Notes: generated by a model from the sequence alone, not told the origin. Positions 16,772 to 25,714 are shown, counted from the stretch's first letter. The stretch is DNA of 64,000 nt from Acidobacteriaceae bacterium (GCA_025360645.1 JANYBT010000089.1:1-64000); one strand, 5' to 3'. Numbers and translations are program-made.

Positions 16772-17463
16772 ATCCGTCCCACCAAGTAGTCGGACGGCTC
16801 TTTGCCTTCCTGCATGGGCAGGATTTCCACTGGATACGACTGGTTGTGCGGGCGCAGAATCAGATTGCGGTTGGCCACTTCCACGTACTTCACCGTGCAG
16901 TAGCCTTCTTTGTTCACCGCATACATGTTCATCTCGCCTTTGCGGTAGGAGTGCAGCGCGTTGTAGTGGCGGTCAATCAGCAGCGCCGCCCCCGGCAGCA
17001 TCCGGGGATACATGCTCATGCCTTCGTGCGCGTCCACCCGGATCAGCACGAAGCGCTCCCAGTTGTCGCGGTCGCCCTCCATCGAGGCCCGCATGCGTTT
17101 CAAAAACGTCTTCTTAAACTTCATGATCTCGCGCACGTTCATGCTGATGATCAGCGGCTCGGTCGCGGCCACATTGCTGTCGGCCAGCACCACGTTATCA
17201 AAATCGTCGTCGCTCGGCGCCATGATGGTGGCGCGCTTGTTCACTTCCGACGTGTCCAGCAGATCCAGCACCGACAGGTTTTGCACGTTGAGCACTTTGT
17301 CCATGCCCTCCAGGCTCAACCCGCGTTTGCGATTCAGAAAGTTGGAAATGTGGGCCTGCTTGAAACCGGTCTGCTCGGCAAGGCGAAGGCCAGTCAGGTC
17401 GCCGTTCTCAATGCGGTCCCAAAGGTTCTTGCGAAGATTTTCCTGCAGAGCTCGGAATTTCAT
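16747..17463 (-). CDS. Phage CI/LexA-like repressor with S24 autoprotease domain
   Basis: The 238-aa protein has an XRE-type HTH at about 22-56 (GLRLAEQTGFKQAHISNFLN) and a C-terminal S24 peptidase-like domain. The Ser/Lys dyad is visible: Ser150 in EGMSMYPRM (family form GDSMxP) and Lys192 in TVKYVEV. A variable linker of about 90 residues lies between. Such repressors keep prophage lytic genes off and cleave themselves in the SOS response. It is divergent from the rightward early genes, with a shared control region of about 150 bases, the classic arrangement of an immunity region. No canonical Ala-Gly cleavage site was identified with certainty. Confidence 0.88.
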   Translation of the reverse strand: MKFRALQENLRKNLWDRIENGDLTGLRLAEQTGFKQAHISNFLNRKRGLSLEGMDKVLNVQNLSVLDLLDTSEVNKRATIMAPSDDDFDNVVLADSNVAATEPLIISMNVREIMKFKKTFLKRMRASMEGDRDNWERFVLIRVDAHEGMSMYPRMLPGAALLIDRHYNALHSYRKGEMNMYAVNKEGYCTVKYVEVANRNLILRPHNQSYPVEILPMQEGKEPSDYLVGRICYVGIET

Positions 17464-17472
17464 AATGGCCGG

Positions 17473-17478
17473 AGTATA
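17473..17478 (-). promoter_or_regulatory. Probable -10 box of the repressor promoter
   Basis: Read leftward, TGCTATACT (extended -10 with TG one base upstream) lies 10 bases before the repressor ATG. Transcription would start at or next to the start codon, giving a leaderless or nearly leaderless mRNA, as known for lambda cI from PRM. The -35 region is poor, suggesting activation or weak constitutive use. Confidence 0.45.
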
Positions 17479-17543
17479 GCATAAAAATGGATGCAGTTTG
17501 CTATGGGTACTGTAAGTCTAACATCTGTAAGGAAATAAAGTCC

Positions 17544-17571
17544 TTGACAGCACCCAGCAAGTGGCTATACG
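17544..17571 (+). promoter_or_regulatory. Rightward early promoter of the immunity region
   Basis: TTGACA at 17544-17549 (perfect -35) and TATACG at 17566-17571 (-10 like) are separated by 16 bases, upstream of the small gene at 17615. It faces away from the repressor gene and is the expected target of repression. Operator repeats could not be defined by eye. Confidence 0.55.
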
Positions 17572-17614
17572 ATTTGAGAATCATATAACTTTTTTTTAGC
17601 TTTAGAAAGAAGTC

Positions 17615-17824
17615 ATGCTTGAAGTGAATCATTCGGAAGAGGAGCAGAGTTTCGTGGAGTTCCGCCGCAAGGTGCGCTCTGCGGAGATTCTCTCCAGTGC
17701 AATGGAGCGGCTGTTGCGGTCGCTTCACTTTACCGGCCGGGTGAGCATCGTGGTGCAGAATGGCCGCGTGCTCAAGTCCGGCTATGAGGAAGGCTACTTC
17801 CGGCAACAAGCCGGGGCCCAGTAA
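17615..17824 (+). CDS. Small early prophage protein, unknown
   Basis: The 69-aa protein (SFVEFRRKVRSAEILSSAME, LHFTGRVSIVVQNGRVLKSG) is the first gene right of the repressor. The central block looks like a short beta-hairpin with a helical start. No Cro-like HTH is obvious, although Cro would be expected at this place. The ribosome binding site is weak (GAAAGAAG). It is followed by a strong terminator at 17918, so it may be a separate transcript from the early promoter. Confidence 0.5.
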   Translation: MLEVNHSEEEQSFVEFRRKVRSAEILSSAMERLLRSLHFTGRVSIVVQNGRVLKSGYEEGYFRQQAGAQ

Positions 17825-17917
17825 ACACTGGCCCGCCGCGCACTCGGGGTGCAGGCGTACGCAGCTACCGTTGAACACTCAATGAAATAGCACGGCAGGT
17901 CTTCGTAACAGAAACGA

Positions 17918-17954
17918 GCCCTGCGACCGGGATTCCCCGGCGCAGGGCTTTTTT
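17918..17954 (+). terminator. Intrinsic terminator after the first early gene
   Basis: GCCCTGCG and CGCAGGGC form an 8-bp stem (with further CCGG pairing inside) followed directly by six T. It ends the transcript of the gene at 17615 about 100 bases after its stop. Confidence 0.85.
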
Positions 17955-18062
17955 GTTTGTCCGCACACGGTTCAGCACGATCGCAACGCTACCGCGGCGG
18001 GTTGCCTGGGTGAGGGGGTTTGCGCTCATAGCAGAAAGCAAATCATCCCAGGAGAGCAAATC

Positions 18063-18308
18063 ATGCAAGTGAACGACAATGCAATTATTTACGAACTGGC
18101 AGCAATGTCAATGGAGTTGAAGTACTGTGAACGCTGTGGTGGATTATGGTTGCGCCAACGCGGAGAAGAGGAAGTTTTTTGCAGTCCGTGCGCGCATCGA
18201 GTGGCTAGCGGACGCGAGCATCACGAGCCTATGGCGCTGGTCAAGCGTCCCGCGGGAAGAGTGACGGCGCTGCCCGCGCGACTTGCGGTCGTGGAGGTGT
18301 TCGCATGA
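18063..18308 (+). CDS. Small zinc-ribbon-like prophage protein
   Basis: This 81-aa protein contains CERCGGLWLRQRGEEEVFCSPC, two CxxC pairs 16 residues apart, typical of a zinc ribbon. The ribosome binding site AGGAGAG is good. Its stop overlaps the start of the next gene (ATGA), so the two are probably translated together. It may be a nucleic-acid binding or structural adaptor for the HTH protein that follows. Confidence 0.65.
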   Translation: MQVNDNAIIYELAAMSMELKYCERCGGLWLRQRGEEEVFCSPCAHRVASGREHHEPMALVKRPAGRVTALPARLAVVEVFA

Positions 18309-18832
18309 TCGCGGACACCCTTTCGGCCAAGCGGTTGCTCAAAAGCGATTCAAGGCGCGTGCGCTTCCAGTGGGACCCGGAGCAGGCGGACCCGAGTCTG
18401 TACTTGTATCGCAAGCAGACGACGGCTCTGCTCAGGCGCTACGGGCGGATGTCGGTCGAGGTGGGCCGTCTGCCTTCACTGGTCGGGCGCGAGATTTTTC
18501 GCAGCAAGGTCGCGTCGTGCAAGAGCAAGTCGTTCGAGGACGCCGTGATTTTTGTGCACGACGTGGAACATGTGCTGGAGCAACTGGATGACCTGGGGCG
18601 CGAGTTGATCGCCACCATCGTGCTGGAATACTACACCCAGGACGAGGCCGCCAAGCTGTTGGGGTTGTGGCGGAGCCAGGTGTCGCGGCAGTTTCCCCAG
18701 GCGCTGGACTTTCTGAGCGAGCGGTTCCTGCAGGGAGGGCTGCTCCAGGGGGAGTCTGGAATGGCGCAAATCAGGAAACCGCCGCAACCTTGTCAAGAGG
18801 CCCGAGAGGAGGTTTGTTGCTTATCTGTATGA
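18305..18832 (+). CDS. Sigma-70-region-4-like / HTH regulatory protein of the prophage
   Basis: The 175-aa protein has a C-terminal part (about 95-145) resembling sigma region 4: LDDLGRELIATIVLEYYTQD followed by EAAKLLGLWRSQVSRQFPQA, a helix-turn-helix that follows a helical core. It overlaps the zinc-ribbon gene by 4 bases. It lies directly upstream of a promoter closely followed by a terminator, exactly where lambdoid phages encode the late antiterminator Q. A role in switching on the rightward genes is therefore plausible, but no direct sequence homology to Q is claimed. Confidence 0.6.
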   Translation: MIADTLSAKRLLKSDSRRVRFQWDPEQADPSLYLYRKQTTALLRRYGRMSVEVGRLPSLVGREIFRSKVASCKSKSFEDAVIFVHDVEHVLEQLDDLGRELIATIVLEYYTQDEAAKLLGLWRSQVSRQFPQALDFLSERFLQGGLLQGESGMAQIRKPPQPCQEAREEVCCLSV

Positions 18833-18884
18833 TTACAAGGGAGAAATAAAGTTGGAGTGAGTAGGACAATTTCCCCTGTAAGTG

Positions 18885-18893
18885 TGCTATAAT
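18885..18893 (+). promoter_or_regulatory. Extended -10 promoter before the rightward operon
   Basis: TGCTATAAT is a perfect extended -10. The -35 is weak (GGACAA at 18864, 18-base spacing). Transcription would begin near 18900 and meet the terminator at 18926 after about 25 bases. Confidence 0.6.
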
Positions 18894-18925
18894 TGAATTT
18901 AACACTAAGAAATAAAGATTACCAA

Positions 18926-18956
18926 GGGACGCTGCCCAAAGCCGCGTCCCTTTTGC
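18926..18956 (+). terminator. Terminator (possible antitermination target) upstream of the rightward genes
   Basis: GGGACGC and GCGTCCC make a 7-bp stem with an 11-base loop, followed by TTTTGCTTTT. It stands between the promoter at 18888 and the gene at 19000, so transcription of the following genes must read through it or begin elsewhere. Confidence 0.8.
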
Positions 18957-18999
18957 TTTTGGGGGTATTTCGACAGACTAACAGGCTGGGGGGACAGCG

Positions 19000-19332
19000 A
19001 TGGTGAAGTCAAGGGCGAGGAAGGCAAGCAAGTCGGCAGCAGTAACCACGCGCAAGCCGGTGGACATGGTGAGCGTGGGCGAGAAAGTGCGCAACCTGAT
19101 TGGCAACACAGCGGAAGACATGACAGCCAAGATGATCGAAGAAGTCGAGACCAACCACAGCATCACGGCGATGAAATTCTTGTTCGAACTGGTGGGGCTG
19201 GCCCCGGGCGGAGTGGCTGAGCCGGAAGAGCCGAAGGACTCGCTGGCCAAGATTCTGTTGGACGAATTGGGCGTGCCGGAAGACGTGCGGCAACGCGCTG
19301 CGGAGATGGCCGCAGGCAATATCGTAGAATGA
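19000..19332 (+). CDS. Hypothetical prophage protein
   Basis: The 110-aa protein has a basic N-terminus (VKSRARKASKSAA) followed by helices (VGEKVRNLIGNTAEDMTAKM, HSITAMKFLFELVGL) and an acidic C-terminal half. No domain is recognised. It overlaps the phosphatase gene by 4 bases (ATGA). Position and size would allow a small terminase subunit, but no HTH is apparent and terminase large lies 9 kb away. Confidence 0.6.
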   Translation: MVKSRARKASKSAAVTTRKPVDMVSVGEKVRNLIGNTAEDMTAKMIEEVETNHSITAMKFLFELVGLAPGGVAEPEEPKDSLAKILLDELGVPEDVRQRAAEMAAGNIVE

Positions 19333-19895
19333 CGGTTGCGATGAATTACACTCCCGGAAAGTCTGGCATGGATCCGCGGCGGCTGGAAGCATCGCTGACA
19401 CGAACTCTACAAGGCGGAAGCAGCTTCAGGCGGCGATTCGCGGCCGGGACAGAACGCATGGACATGACGTGGGTAACGGGGCGGATTGCAGTAGGAGGAG
19501 GCATCTGGCACGCGGAAAACATGGCGAAGGTGGCGGCGGCGGGCGTGACCCACATCATCGACATGCAGATTGAGTTCGACGATACGTCCCTGGGGAAGCA
19601 GGCGGGAGTGGTGGTGCTGTGGAACCCAACGGACGATGATTTCACTCCCAAGCCGCCGGATTTGTTTGAGCGGGGCGTGAAGTTCGCGCGCAACGCGTTG
19701 GACGAAGAGGGCACGAAGCTGTTCATTCACTGCGCGGCGGGAATCCATCGCGCGCCGATGATGGCGCTGGCGGTGCTAGGGTCGCTGGGCTGGACGGTCA
19801 AGGCGGGGATGGAGTTAATTGAAGCCAAGCGCCCGGTGGTGGATTTCGTCGGAGTGTACGTGGAGAGCGTGAAGAGGTATCTGGAGAAGAACTAG
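19329..19895 (+). CDS. Dual-specificity protein phosphatase-like enzyme
   Basis: The 188-aa protein carries the cysteine phosphatase signature FIHCAAGIHRAP (Cys135, Arg141, CX5R), the loop upstream with VTHIIDMQIEF, and an Asp-containing segment (NPTDDDF) that could supply the general acid. The fold fits dual-specificity/atypical tyrosine phosphatases, which remove phosphate from Ser/Thr/Tyr or RNA. The catalytic core begins near WVTGRIAVGGG, so a start at Met43 or Met45 is possible. The first is chosen because it overlaps the upstream stop. It is followed by a terminator. It is unusual in a prophage and shares the element with a HipA-like kinase. Confidence 0.78.
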   Translation: MTVAMNYTPGKSGMDPRRLEASLTRTLQGGSSFRRRFAAGTERMDMTWVTGRIAVGGGIWHAENMAKVAAAGVTHIIDMQIEFDDTSLGKQAGVVVLWNPTDDDFTPKPPDLFERGVKFARNALDEEGTKLFIHCAAGIHRAPMMALAVLGSLGWTVKAGMELIEAKRPVVDFVGVYVESVKRYLEKN

Positions 19896-19917
19896 TTTCA
19901 GCAGAGTTTGACTGCAA

Positions 19918-19942
19918 GGCCGCGAGTGAATCGCGGCCTTTT
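19918..19942 (+). terminator. Intrinsic terminator after the phosphatase gene
   Basis: GGCCGCG and CGCGGCC form a 7-bp stem with a 7-base loop, followed by TTTTCGTTT. It separates the early/regulatory operon from the fibre genes. Confidence 0.8.
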
Positions 19943-19995
19943 CGTTTGCGGCGCGGGAATGAGTTGGAGGTGAAAGATGTTTATTGGAGGAGATC

Positions 19996-21624
19996 ATGTT
20001 TGATGCGCGCCGTCCGAGAGGACGGTTTTTTTATTGGCTGGTGATGGTGACGGCGGGACTGAGCTGGATGGTGAGCGCGGAAGTGGCGTGCGCGCAGATC
20101 AAGCCGGCGACCGTGCTGGTGGGCGACGTGGTGTACCGGGCGGACGGCACGGCGGCCGCGGGCACGGTGTTGATTTCCTGGCCGTCGTTTACCACGGCGG
20201 ATGCAACGCCGGTGGCGGCGGGGAACTTGAGTGTGAAGCTGGGAGCGGGCGGGGTGCTAACGGTGAGCCTGGCGCCAAATGTGGGAGGCACGCCAGCGAC
20301 GTTCTACACGGCGGTCTTCCAGTTGGATGATGGGACGGCGCGGACGGAGTACTGGGTGGTACCAGCGCAGGGGCCGGTTACGCTGGCGATGGTGCGGACG
20401 ACGTTGGGGACGGGAGCGGCAGCGCAGTCGGCGTCGAAGCAGTATGTGGACGGAGTGGTGAGCGGCAAGGCGAACGATGCGGTGGTGGTACACAAGAGCG
20501 GCGCCGAGGTGATTGACGGGGCGAAGAATTTCTCGGCGCCGCCGTCGGTGCCAGCGCCAGTGGGAGCGTCTGACGCAGCGAACAAGGCATACGTGGATGA
20601 AGCGGTGGCGAGTGTGGGGGCGGGGGCGTTCGTGGCGAAAGAAGGCGACGCCATGACGGGCCCGCTGACGCTGAGCGGCGATCCGGTGCAGGTCGACCAG
20701 GCGGCGACCAAACGCTATGTGGACAATGGACTGGCGACGAAAGTGGGACTGGTGAATGGAGTGGTGCCGCCGGCGCAATTGGGAAGCGGGACAGGAGACG
20801 CGAGCCTGTGCCTGAAGGGGAACTCGAGTTGGGGAGTATGCGGCGGGAGCGGGGATGCGTCGTCGATCCGCGGGGTGGTGGTGGACACGGGAACTCCGGC
20901 GGACGGGCAAGTCATTACTTACGACGCCGGGCTGGGGAAGTATAAGGCGAAGGCGATCACGACGAGCGGCAATGCGGACACGGTGGATGGAAAGCATATT
21001 GCGACGATGAACGGGGGGAAGTGCCTGCAATCGAGCGGGGACGGGACCACGATCATGGAGTCGAGCGGAGCGTGCGGGACGTTGCAGAGCGTGGCCGGAG
21101 ACCTGACGGTGACAGGGCGAGTGACGGCGGACTCATTTGTCTCGACCGGAGCGGGAGCATGGAGCGTGGAGGGATCCTACGGGACGATGACCGCAGCGGC
21201 AACGGGGAAGTCGAAGTTGGGATTCGATCCCAATGGCAAGCTGTCGGTTTCCGAGAATGCGGGAGCGGTGACGGAAGTGGCAAAAAAGCTGGCGCAGCAG
21301 TTTACGTATACGTTCTTCGATCCGCTGAACACGCTGACCACGGCGTTGCAGGTGCCATCGATCTATGTAAACCGGGGAAGCGCGTTTCATATCGTCGAGG
21401 TGTATTGCGAGATCGATGGGGGTAGCGCGACGGTGAACCTGCAGAACGGCGGGGCAAACGTGTTAAGTGCGGACCTGGTGTGCACGACGGCGGGAGCGAG
21501 CACGACTAGCTGGGTGGGCGGGAAAGACGCGGTGGCGGTGGGAGCGAAGCTGGGACACATGATGGTGGCGACCGGCGCGGGGCTGCATCGGGTGGATGTG
21601 GTGGTGCGGTATGTGGTGGATTGA
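19996..21624 (+). CDS. Exported tail-fibre-like protein
   Basis: The 542-aa protein starts at ATG 19996 behind GGAGGAG (an ATG 12 bases upstream is less well placed). A Sec signal (FYWLVMVTAGLSWMVSAEVACAQ) precedes a beta-sandwich-like domain (about 30-130: GDVVYRADGTAAAGTVLISW). Then come repeats typical of phage tail fibres: SDAANKAYVDEAV, EGDAMTGPLTLSGDPVQVD, AATKRYVDNGL. The C-terminus (NVLSADLVCTTAG, GLHRVDVVVRYVVD) resembles a receptor-binding tip. A Sec signal on a tail fibre is unexpected, because fibres are assembled in the cytoplasm. It may be an exported surface adhesin with fibre modules. Confidence 0.75.
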   Translation: MFDARRPRGRFFYWLVMVTAGLSWMVSAEVACAQIKPATVLVGDVVYRADGTAAAGTVLISWPSFTTADATPVAAGNLSVKLGAGGVLTVSLAPNVGGTPATFYTAVFQLDDGTARTEYWVVPAQGPVTLAMVRTTLGTGAAAQSASKQYVDGVVSGKANDAVVVHKSGAEVIDGAKNFSAPPSVPAPVGASDAANKAYVDEAVASVGAGAFVAKEGDAMTGPLTLSGDPVQVDQAATKRYVDNGLATKVGLVNGVVPPAQLGSGTGDASLCLKGNSSWGVCGGSGDASSIRGVVVDTGTPADGQVITYDAGLGKYKAKAITTSGNADTVDGKHIATMNGGKCLQSSGDGTTIMESSGACGTLQSVAGDLTVTGRVTADSFVSTGAGAWSVEGSYGTMTAAATGKSKLGFDPNGKLSVSENAGAVTEVAKKLAQQFTYTFFDPLNTLTTALQVPSIYVNRGSAFHIVEVYCEIDGGSATVNLQNGGANVLSADLVCTTAGASTTSWVGGKDAVAVGAKLGHMMVATGAGLHRVDVVVRYVVD

Positions 21625-21685
21625 ACCGACCCTGGTTTGGTACTTGGTTTGGATTAGAACTTCAAAGTTGGCGAAGGGAAGTTGG

Positions 21686-21717
21686 ACCCTTCGCCGGGCG
21701 CAGGATGACAAAGCAAA
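21686..21717 (+). repeat. Dispersed intergenic repeat (CCTTCGC...CAGGATGACAAA type)
   Basis: ACCCTTCGCCGGGCGCAGGATGACAAAGC resembles the motif at 33812-33841 (CCTTCGCTTCGCTCAGGATGACAAG). It sits between the fibre gene and the beta-helix gene. The motif is a known kind of short dispersed repeat in acidobacterial intergenic DNA. Confidence 0.6.
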
Positions 21718-21733
21718 TTCAGGAGTTGGGAAG

Positions 21734-24700
21734 ATGAGATGGCTGAAGAGGATGGCGCCACTGCTTCTGGCGGCGGCTTGCGCGGGACAATCCACGATGC
21801 GCGGGGCGGCGACATATGCAGGCGCGAGCAACTACGCGAGGACAGCGACAGAGGCGATGGCGCCGGCGCTGCCCCAAGCCTGGGTGAACAGCCAGGAATG
21901 CGATGCGCCGAACGGTGTGTATGACGCGATTAAGACAGTGAAGGCGACCGGCGGCGACTATGCCGGCACCCAGGCGGGATTGAATCAGGCGATGGCGGAT
22001 TGGGCCGTGGCAGCCGACCAGTGGGAATTGGTGCAGGTGGATGCGGGACTGCTGCTGGCGGGGAGCACAACGGTGTCGATTCCCTATAAGGCGGGGGCCA
22101 CCAAGTGTTTGCGCGTACAATCCTCGGTGCCTCCGACAGCGGGGCAAACCCTGTGCAGCCATCGGATCACCGACAACCCGGACGAGAGCAATCCCCGGAA
22201 TCCGGGATGCACAAACGATGTAGCCAATCTGTTCACCATCGAGCAGACGGCTTACAACAACAACGCGGTGGCGTGCGCGAGCGGTGCGAACCATGTAGTT
22301 TTTTCCGATGCAGAACTGAGGCCACCGGTCGCGGATGCCCACTCGATATGGAATCAACTCTTGCAGTGTGGCGACAACACGACCACCGACGTATCTCAGC
22401 TTCCGTATGATGTTGGCTTTGAATACCTCTACATTCACACTTGGGGGCCAGGGGATGTCGGCGCACCAGCGCACGGAACGGCGATGGGGACAGCGATTGA
22501 GGCAGATTGCGTTCGATGCTGGTTTATGTGGAACTACGCGGAGAAAATCCAAGCGGACAGTTCTGAGTCACACGTATTCCATACCCAGAACACCCCAGGA
22601 CCGATGAAGGTTGTCGGGAACTTCTTTGAAGGGGCCAGCATCACCTGGTTTACGGGAGGCGGGGGATGTGAAAACCCCTCTCTGGCATCTTCCCCCACGG
22701 GACTGACGGAAGTTGGAACCACGGTCACAGTCACGCTGGCCAGCCTTCCGTACCACCTAGCCTACCTGGGGGAGACCGTTTTCATCTACGGAGCGGGAGT
22801 GGCGGACTACAACGGGACGTGGGTCGTCACGAATGTCCTGAGCACCACGAAGTTCCAGTACACCAGCACAATCGCAGGTTCGGCGGCCTCCGGTGGCGGA
22901 AAGATGTATGACGTAAACTGCTCACCCACCGGGATTCCTCAAGTGGCGCCTTCTGACATCGAGTTGAGGGAAAACAGGTTGACGCGGGATATTACATGGA
23001 AGAACGTGAGTGGGTCGCAATGCACAACCCCCACATCGCCGTTGTACCCATGCACCCAACACTGGGCGATCAAGAACTCACTGGAATTCAAAGGTGGGCG
23101 CCGGGTTCTAGTGGACGGGAACATCATCGAGAACTCATGGGTGGATGGACAGACGGGATACTGCATACTGCTGGACACTCGCAACTGTTCAGGGGGGACG
23201 ACCTGTGACATTCCGGGAGCGGGGCAGGCTCCGAGCAATAATACGACGGACTTCACGTTCACGAACAATATTGTGCGTAACTGCGCGGCTGGTATCCAGT
23301 TAGACGGACGCTCTGGGCCATCGTCGAACGGTGGTGGGGTTTCGGCGGGCGGGAGGCGGTGGCTGTTCAGCAACCTGCTGATGTACAACATTGACGATTC
23401 CGCTTATCAATACTATCCGGGAGCGAGCCATCATTATGTGTCGCTGGGGTCGAGCCAAAATTCCTTCATTTGCTCGGCGGTGCGAGACGGCCACGGTTTG
23501 ACTTCGACCTTGACCTGCCCCTCGGGAGGACATGGATTCAATGAGACGGGCATCTCTCCGGGCGATATTGTGCAGGTAGGCGACCGCAGCGGAAGTCCTC
23601 CGAGCAACTGCGCCGACCCTAGTTTCAATACGCCATACTCGACGACGAACAACCAGGGCGCGATTGCGATTGTGGCGCTACCGCCAACCTGGCCCGGAGG
23701 ATTGACCGTGACTTATAGCAATCCGGGAACGGCGGGAGCGACGACGACGGGATGTTACTTGAGCAATAACAGCGGATGGCCCAAGGGAGTGACGTTCCGG
23801 CATTCCACTTTCGCTTCGGCCACCGGAGTCGATCAAGGCACCGGAAATGCACGAGTGCAGCTCCAATATGGTGCAACCTCGCTGGTGCAGAACTTCACGT
23901 TGATGGACTCGCTTTTCGCCAACGGCATTGCGCTCAACAGCGTGGGACAGGGGGGGGAAGGAACGAAGGCTGCGGATTGCTGTCTGGATGAGAGCACGCT
24001 GACGTTCCATCACAATGTGGCGGGGACGCGGACGGCAAACAATTACACCGAGTTTGGGGGAGCCAACAACGGGGCGCACAATCCAGTGACGATTTACTTT
24101 CCGGCCAACACAGGGTGCGCGACGGGGAACGCCACCAGCGAGGGATCCTGCATTGGACTCGCCGGATTTATGAACGGGACGGGTTATAGCGGGGCGCCGG
24201 CGGATTACCACAGGTTCGCGCTTGATGCGAGCAGCCCTTATAAGGGAAGGGCGAGCGATGGCGGCGACATTGGAGCGAATCTCTCGGAGATTGACGCTGC
24301 GCTAATCACCCGGAAGTACAAGTGCACGACGGGGTGCGGGTCGGGACCCTACGCGGACGAGCCGGCGGTCCCGGCAACATTGTTTGGGATGCACATCAAT
24401 TCCTCCAGTTCGCTGTGGCCGACAGTGCCGGTGGGATCGCTGCGGCTGATGGACGATGCGACGGCGTGGCCGTTCCTGAACGGGAGCACGCAGGGCACGT
24501 ACACCTGGAGCAACCTGGACAACTGGCTGTCTCTGGCGAAGGCACACGGCGTGACCGATCTGATGTACCTGATGGGGCGCACGCCCAACTGGAGTTCGTC
24601 GAATCCGACGGACACGAGTTGCCAGTATTACAACGCTAATCCTGGGAGCGGGGCGTTTGCGCCAGGGCAATGCTATCCAACATCGGACCTGGCGGCTGGA

Positions 24701-25714
24701 AGCAGCGATGCGATGTGGACGGGATGGGCCGCAGCGTTGGCGAGTCACATCAATGGATTGGGAGGGAGTTACTCAAAGCCGAGTGTGTTTGAACCGTGGA
24801 ACGAAGTGACGGTAGCGACGGGATGGAAAGGGACGGATGCGCAGCTGGCGCAACTGACAATCGATGCCAGCGCAACCATCAAGCCGATTCTGGGCGGGGC
24901 GCGGATCAGTTCGCCGACGACGGTGAACTGGAATCCACCGGCGGCGAAGGGAGTAGCGACGGCATTGACCAACATTTTCAACGCGACCCCTACGCTCAGT
25001 GCGAGCAATGGAGTGAGGACGGTGGCGAATTCGGTGGACATGCTGAGCTTCCACTCGTACATGAATTCGGGGGACCCGGAGGAGTTGATGAACATGGCGG
25101 CGATGCTGCGAGCGAGCGTGTCCGCAGCGAGTCGGTACGCGCTCTGGGACACGGAATTATCGTGGGGGGCAAACTCACCGTTAGTGAACGACGAGGACCT
25201 ACGCGCGGCCTACATCGCGCGATCCTATCTGGTGGGCTACACGGCGGCGGGTTTCCAGCGCATGTACTGGTACGGGTGGGACTTTTCGAACACGGGCAAC
25301 ACAGGGCTGGCGTCGTGGACGGATACGGCGCGGTGTACGCAAGCGATCGGGAGCGCAGGTGGACACGCCTGGTATCTGTGCCGCAGCGGCATCGCGTATC
25401 AGCAGGTGAATTCGTGGATGGTGGGCAACACGGTGACACAAGCATGCTCAGGGCCGATGCCGGTGCTGGGTGGAACATCGGCGTATGGGCTATGGACGTG
25501 CGGACTGCAGAAGCCAGACGGCACCATGCTGCGGGTGGTTTGGAACACTTCCAACTGCATGGGCGGGACGCTGGCGAGTTGCGCGACGACAACTTATACG
25601 GCGCCGCCGGGAACCACCGGATATTACACCTTGGACGATGGCAACTTTACTGCGGCGGCGCCAGGGCAGGTGCTGACGGTGGGAGCAAAGCCGATCGCGA
25701 TTGCGTGGCGATGA
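21734..25714 (+). CDS. Large exported beta-helix protein with C-terminal glycoside-hydrolase barrel
   Basis: The 1326-aa protein starts at ATG 21734 behind AGGAG. A signal sequence (LLLAAACAGQ, possibly a weak lipobox) is followed by a long right-handed beta-helix region (about 200-830) with pectate-lyase-like turns (LEFKGGRRVLVDGNIIENSW, FTFTNNIVRNCAAGIQLDGR). The C-terminal 400 residues form a clan-A-like TIM barrel resembling GH39/GH5: acid/base Glu1024 in FEPWNEV and nucleophile Glu1141 in ALWDTELSWG, with SFHSYMN between. It could degrade an exopolysaccharide, like phage tailspike depolymerases, but carries a Sec signal. The next gene encodes a second beta-helix enzyme. Confidence 0.8.
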   Translation: MRWLKRMAPLLLAAACAGQSTMRGAATYAGASNYARTATEAMAPALPQAWVNSQECDAPNGVYDAIKTVKATGGDYAGTQAGLNQAMADWAVAADQWELVQVDAGLLLAGSTTVSIPYKAGATKCLRVQSSVPPTAGQTLCSHRITDNPDESNPRNPGCTNDVANLFTIEQTAYNNNAVACASGANHVVFSDAELRPPVADAHSIWNQLLQCGDNTTTDVSQLPYDVGFEYLYIHTWGPGDVGAPAHGTAMGTAIEADCVRCWFMWNYAEKIQADSSESHVFHTQNTPGPMKVVGNFFEGASITWFTGGGGCENPSLASSPTGLTEVGTTVTVTLASLPYHLAYLGETVFIYGAGVADYNGTWVVTNVLSTTKFQYTSTIAGSAASGGGKMYDVNCSPTGIPQVAPSDIELRENRLTRDITWKNVSGSQCTTPTSPLYPCTQHWAIKNSLEFKGGRRVLVDGNIIENSWVDGQTGYCILLDTRNCSGGTTCDIPGAGQAPSNNTTDFTFTNNIVRNCAAGIQLDGRSGPSSNGGGVSAGGRRWLFSNLLMYNIDDSAYQYYPGASHHYVSLGSSQNSFICSAVRDGHGLTSTLTCPSGGHGFNETGISPGDIVQVGDRSGSPPSNCADPSFNTPYSTTNNQGAIAIVALPPTWPGGLTVTYSNPGTAGATTTGCYLSNNSGWPKGVTFRHSTFASATGVDQGTGNARVQLQYGATSLVQNFTLMDSLFANGIALNSVGQGGEGTKAADCCLDESTLTFHHNVAGTRTANNYTEFGGANNGAHNPVTIYFPANTGCATGNATSEGSCIGLAGFMNGTGYSGAPADYHRFALDASSPYKGRASDGGDIGANLSEIDAALITRKYKCTTGCGSGPYADEPAVPATLFGMHINSSSSLWPTVPVGSLRLMDDATAWPFLNGSTQGTYTWSNLDNWLSLAKAHGVTDLMYLMGRTPNWSSSNPTDTSCQYYNANPGSGAFAPGQCYPTSDLAAGSSDAMWTGWAAALASHINGLGGSYSKPSVFEPWNEVTVATGWKGTDAQLAQLTIDASATIKPILGGARISSPTTVNWNPPAAKGVATALTNIFNATPTLSASNGVRTVANSVDMLSFHSYMNSGDPEELMNMAAMLRASVSAASRYALWDTELSWGANSPLVNDEDLRAAYIARSYLVGYTAAGFQRMYWYGWDFSNTGNTGLASWTDTARCTQAIGSAGGHAWYLCRSGIAYQQVNSWMVGNTVTQACSGPMPVLGGTSAYGLWTCGLQKPDGTMLRVVWNTSNCMGGTLASCATTTYTAPPGTTGYYTLDDGNFTAAAPGQVLTVGAKPIAIAWR

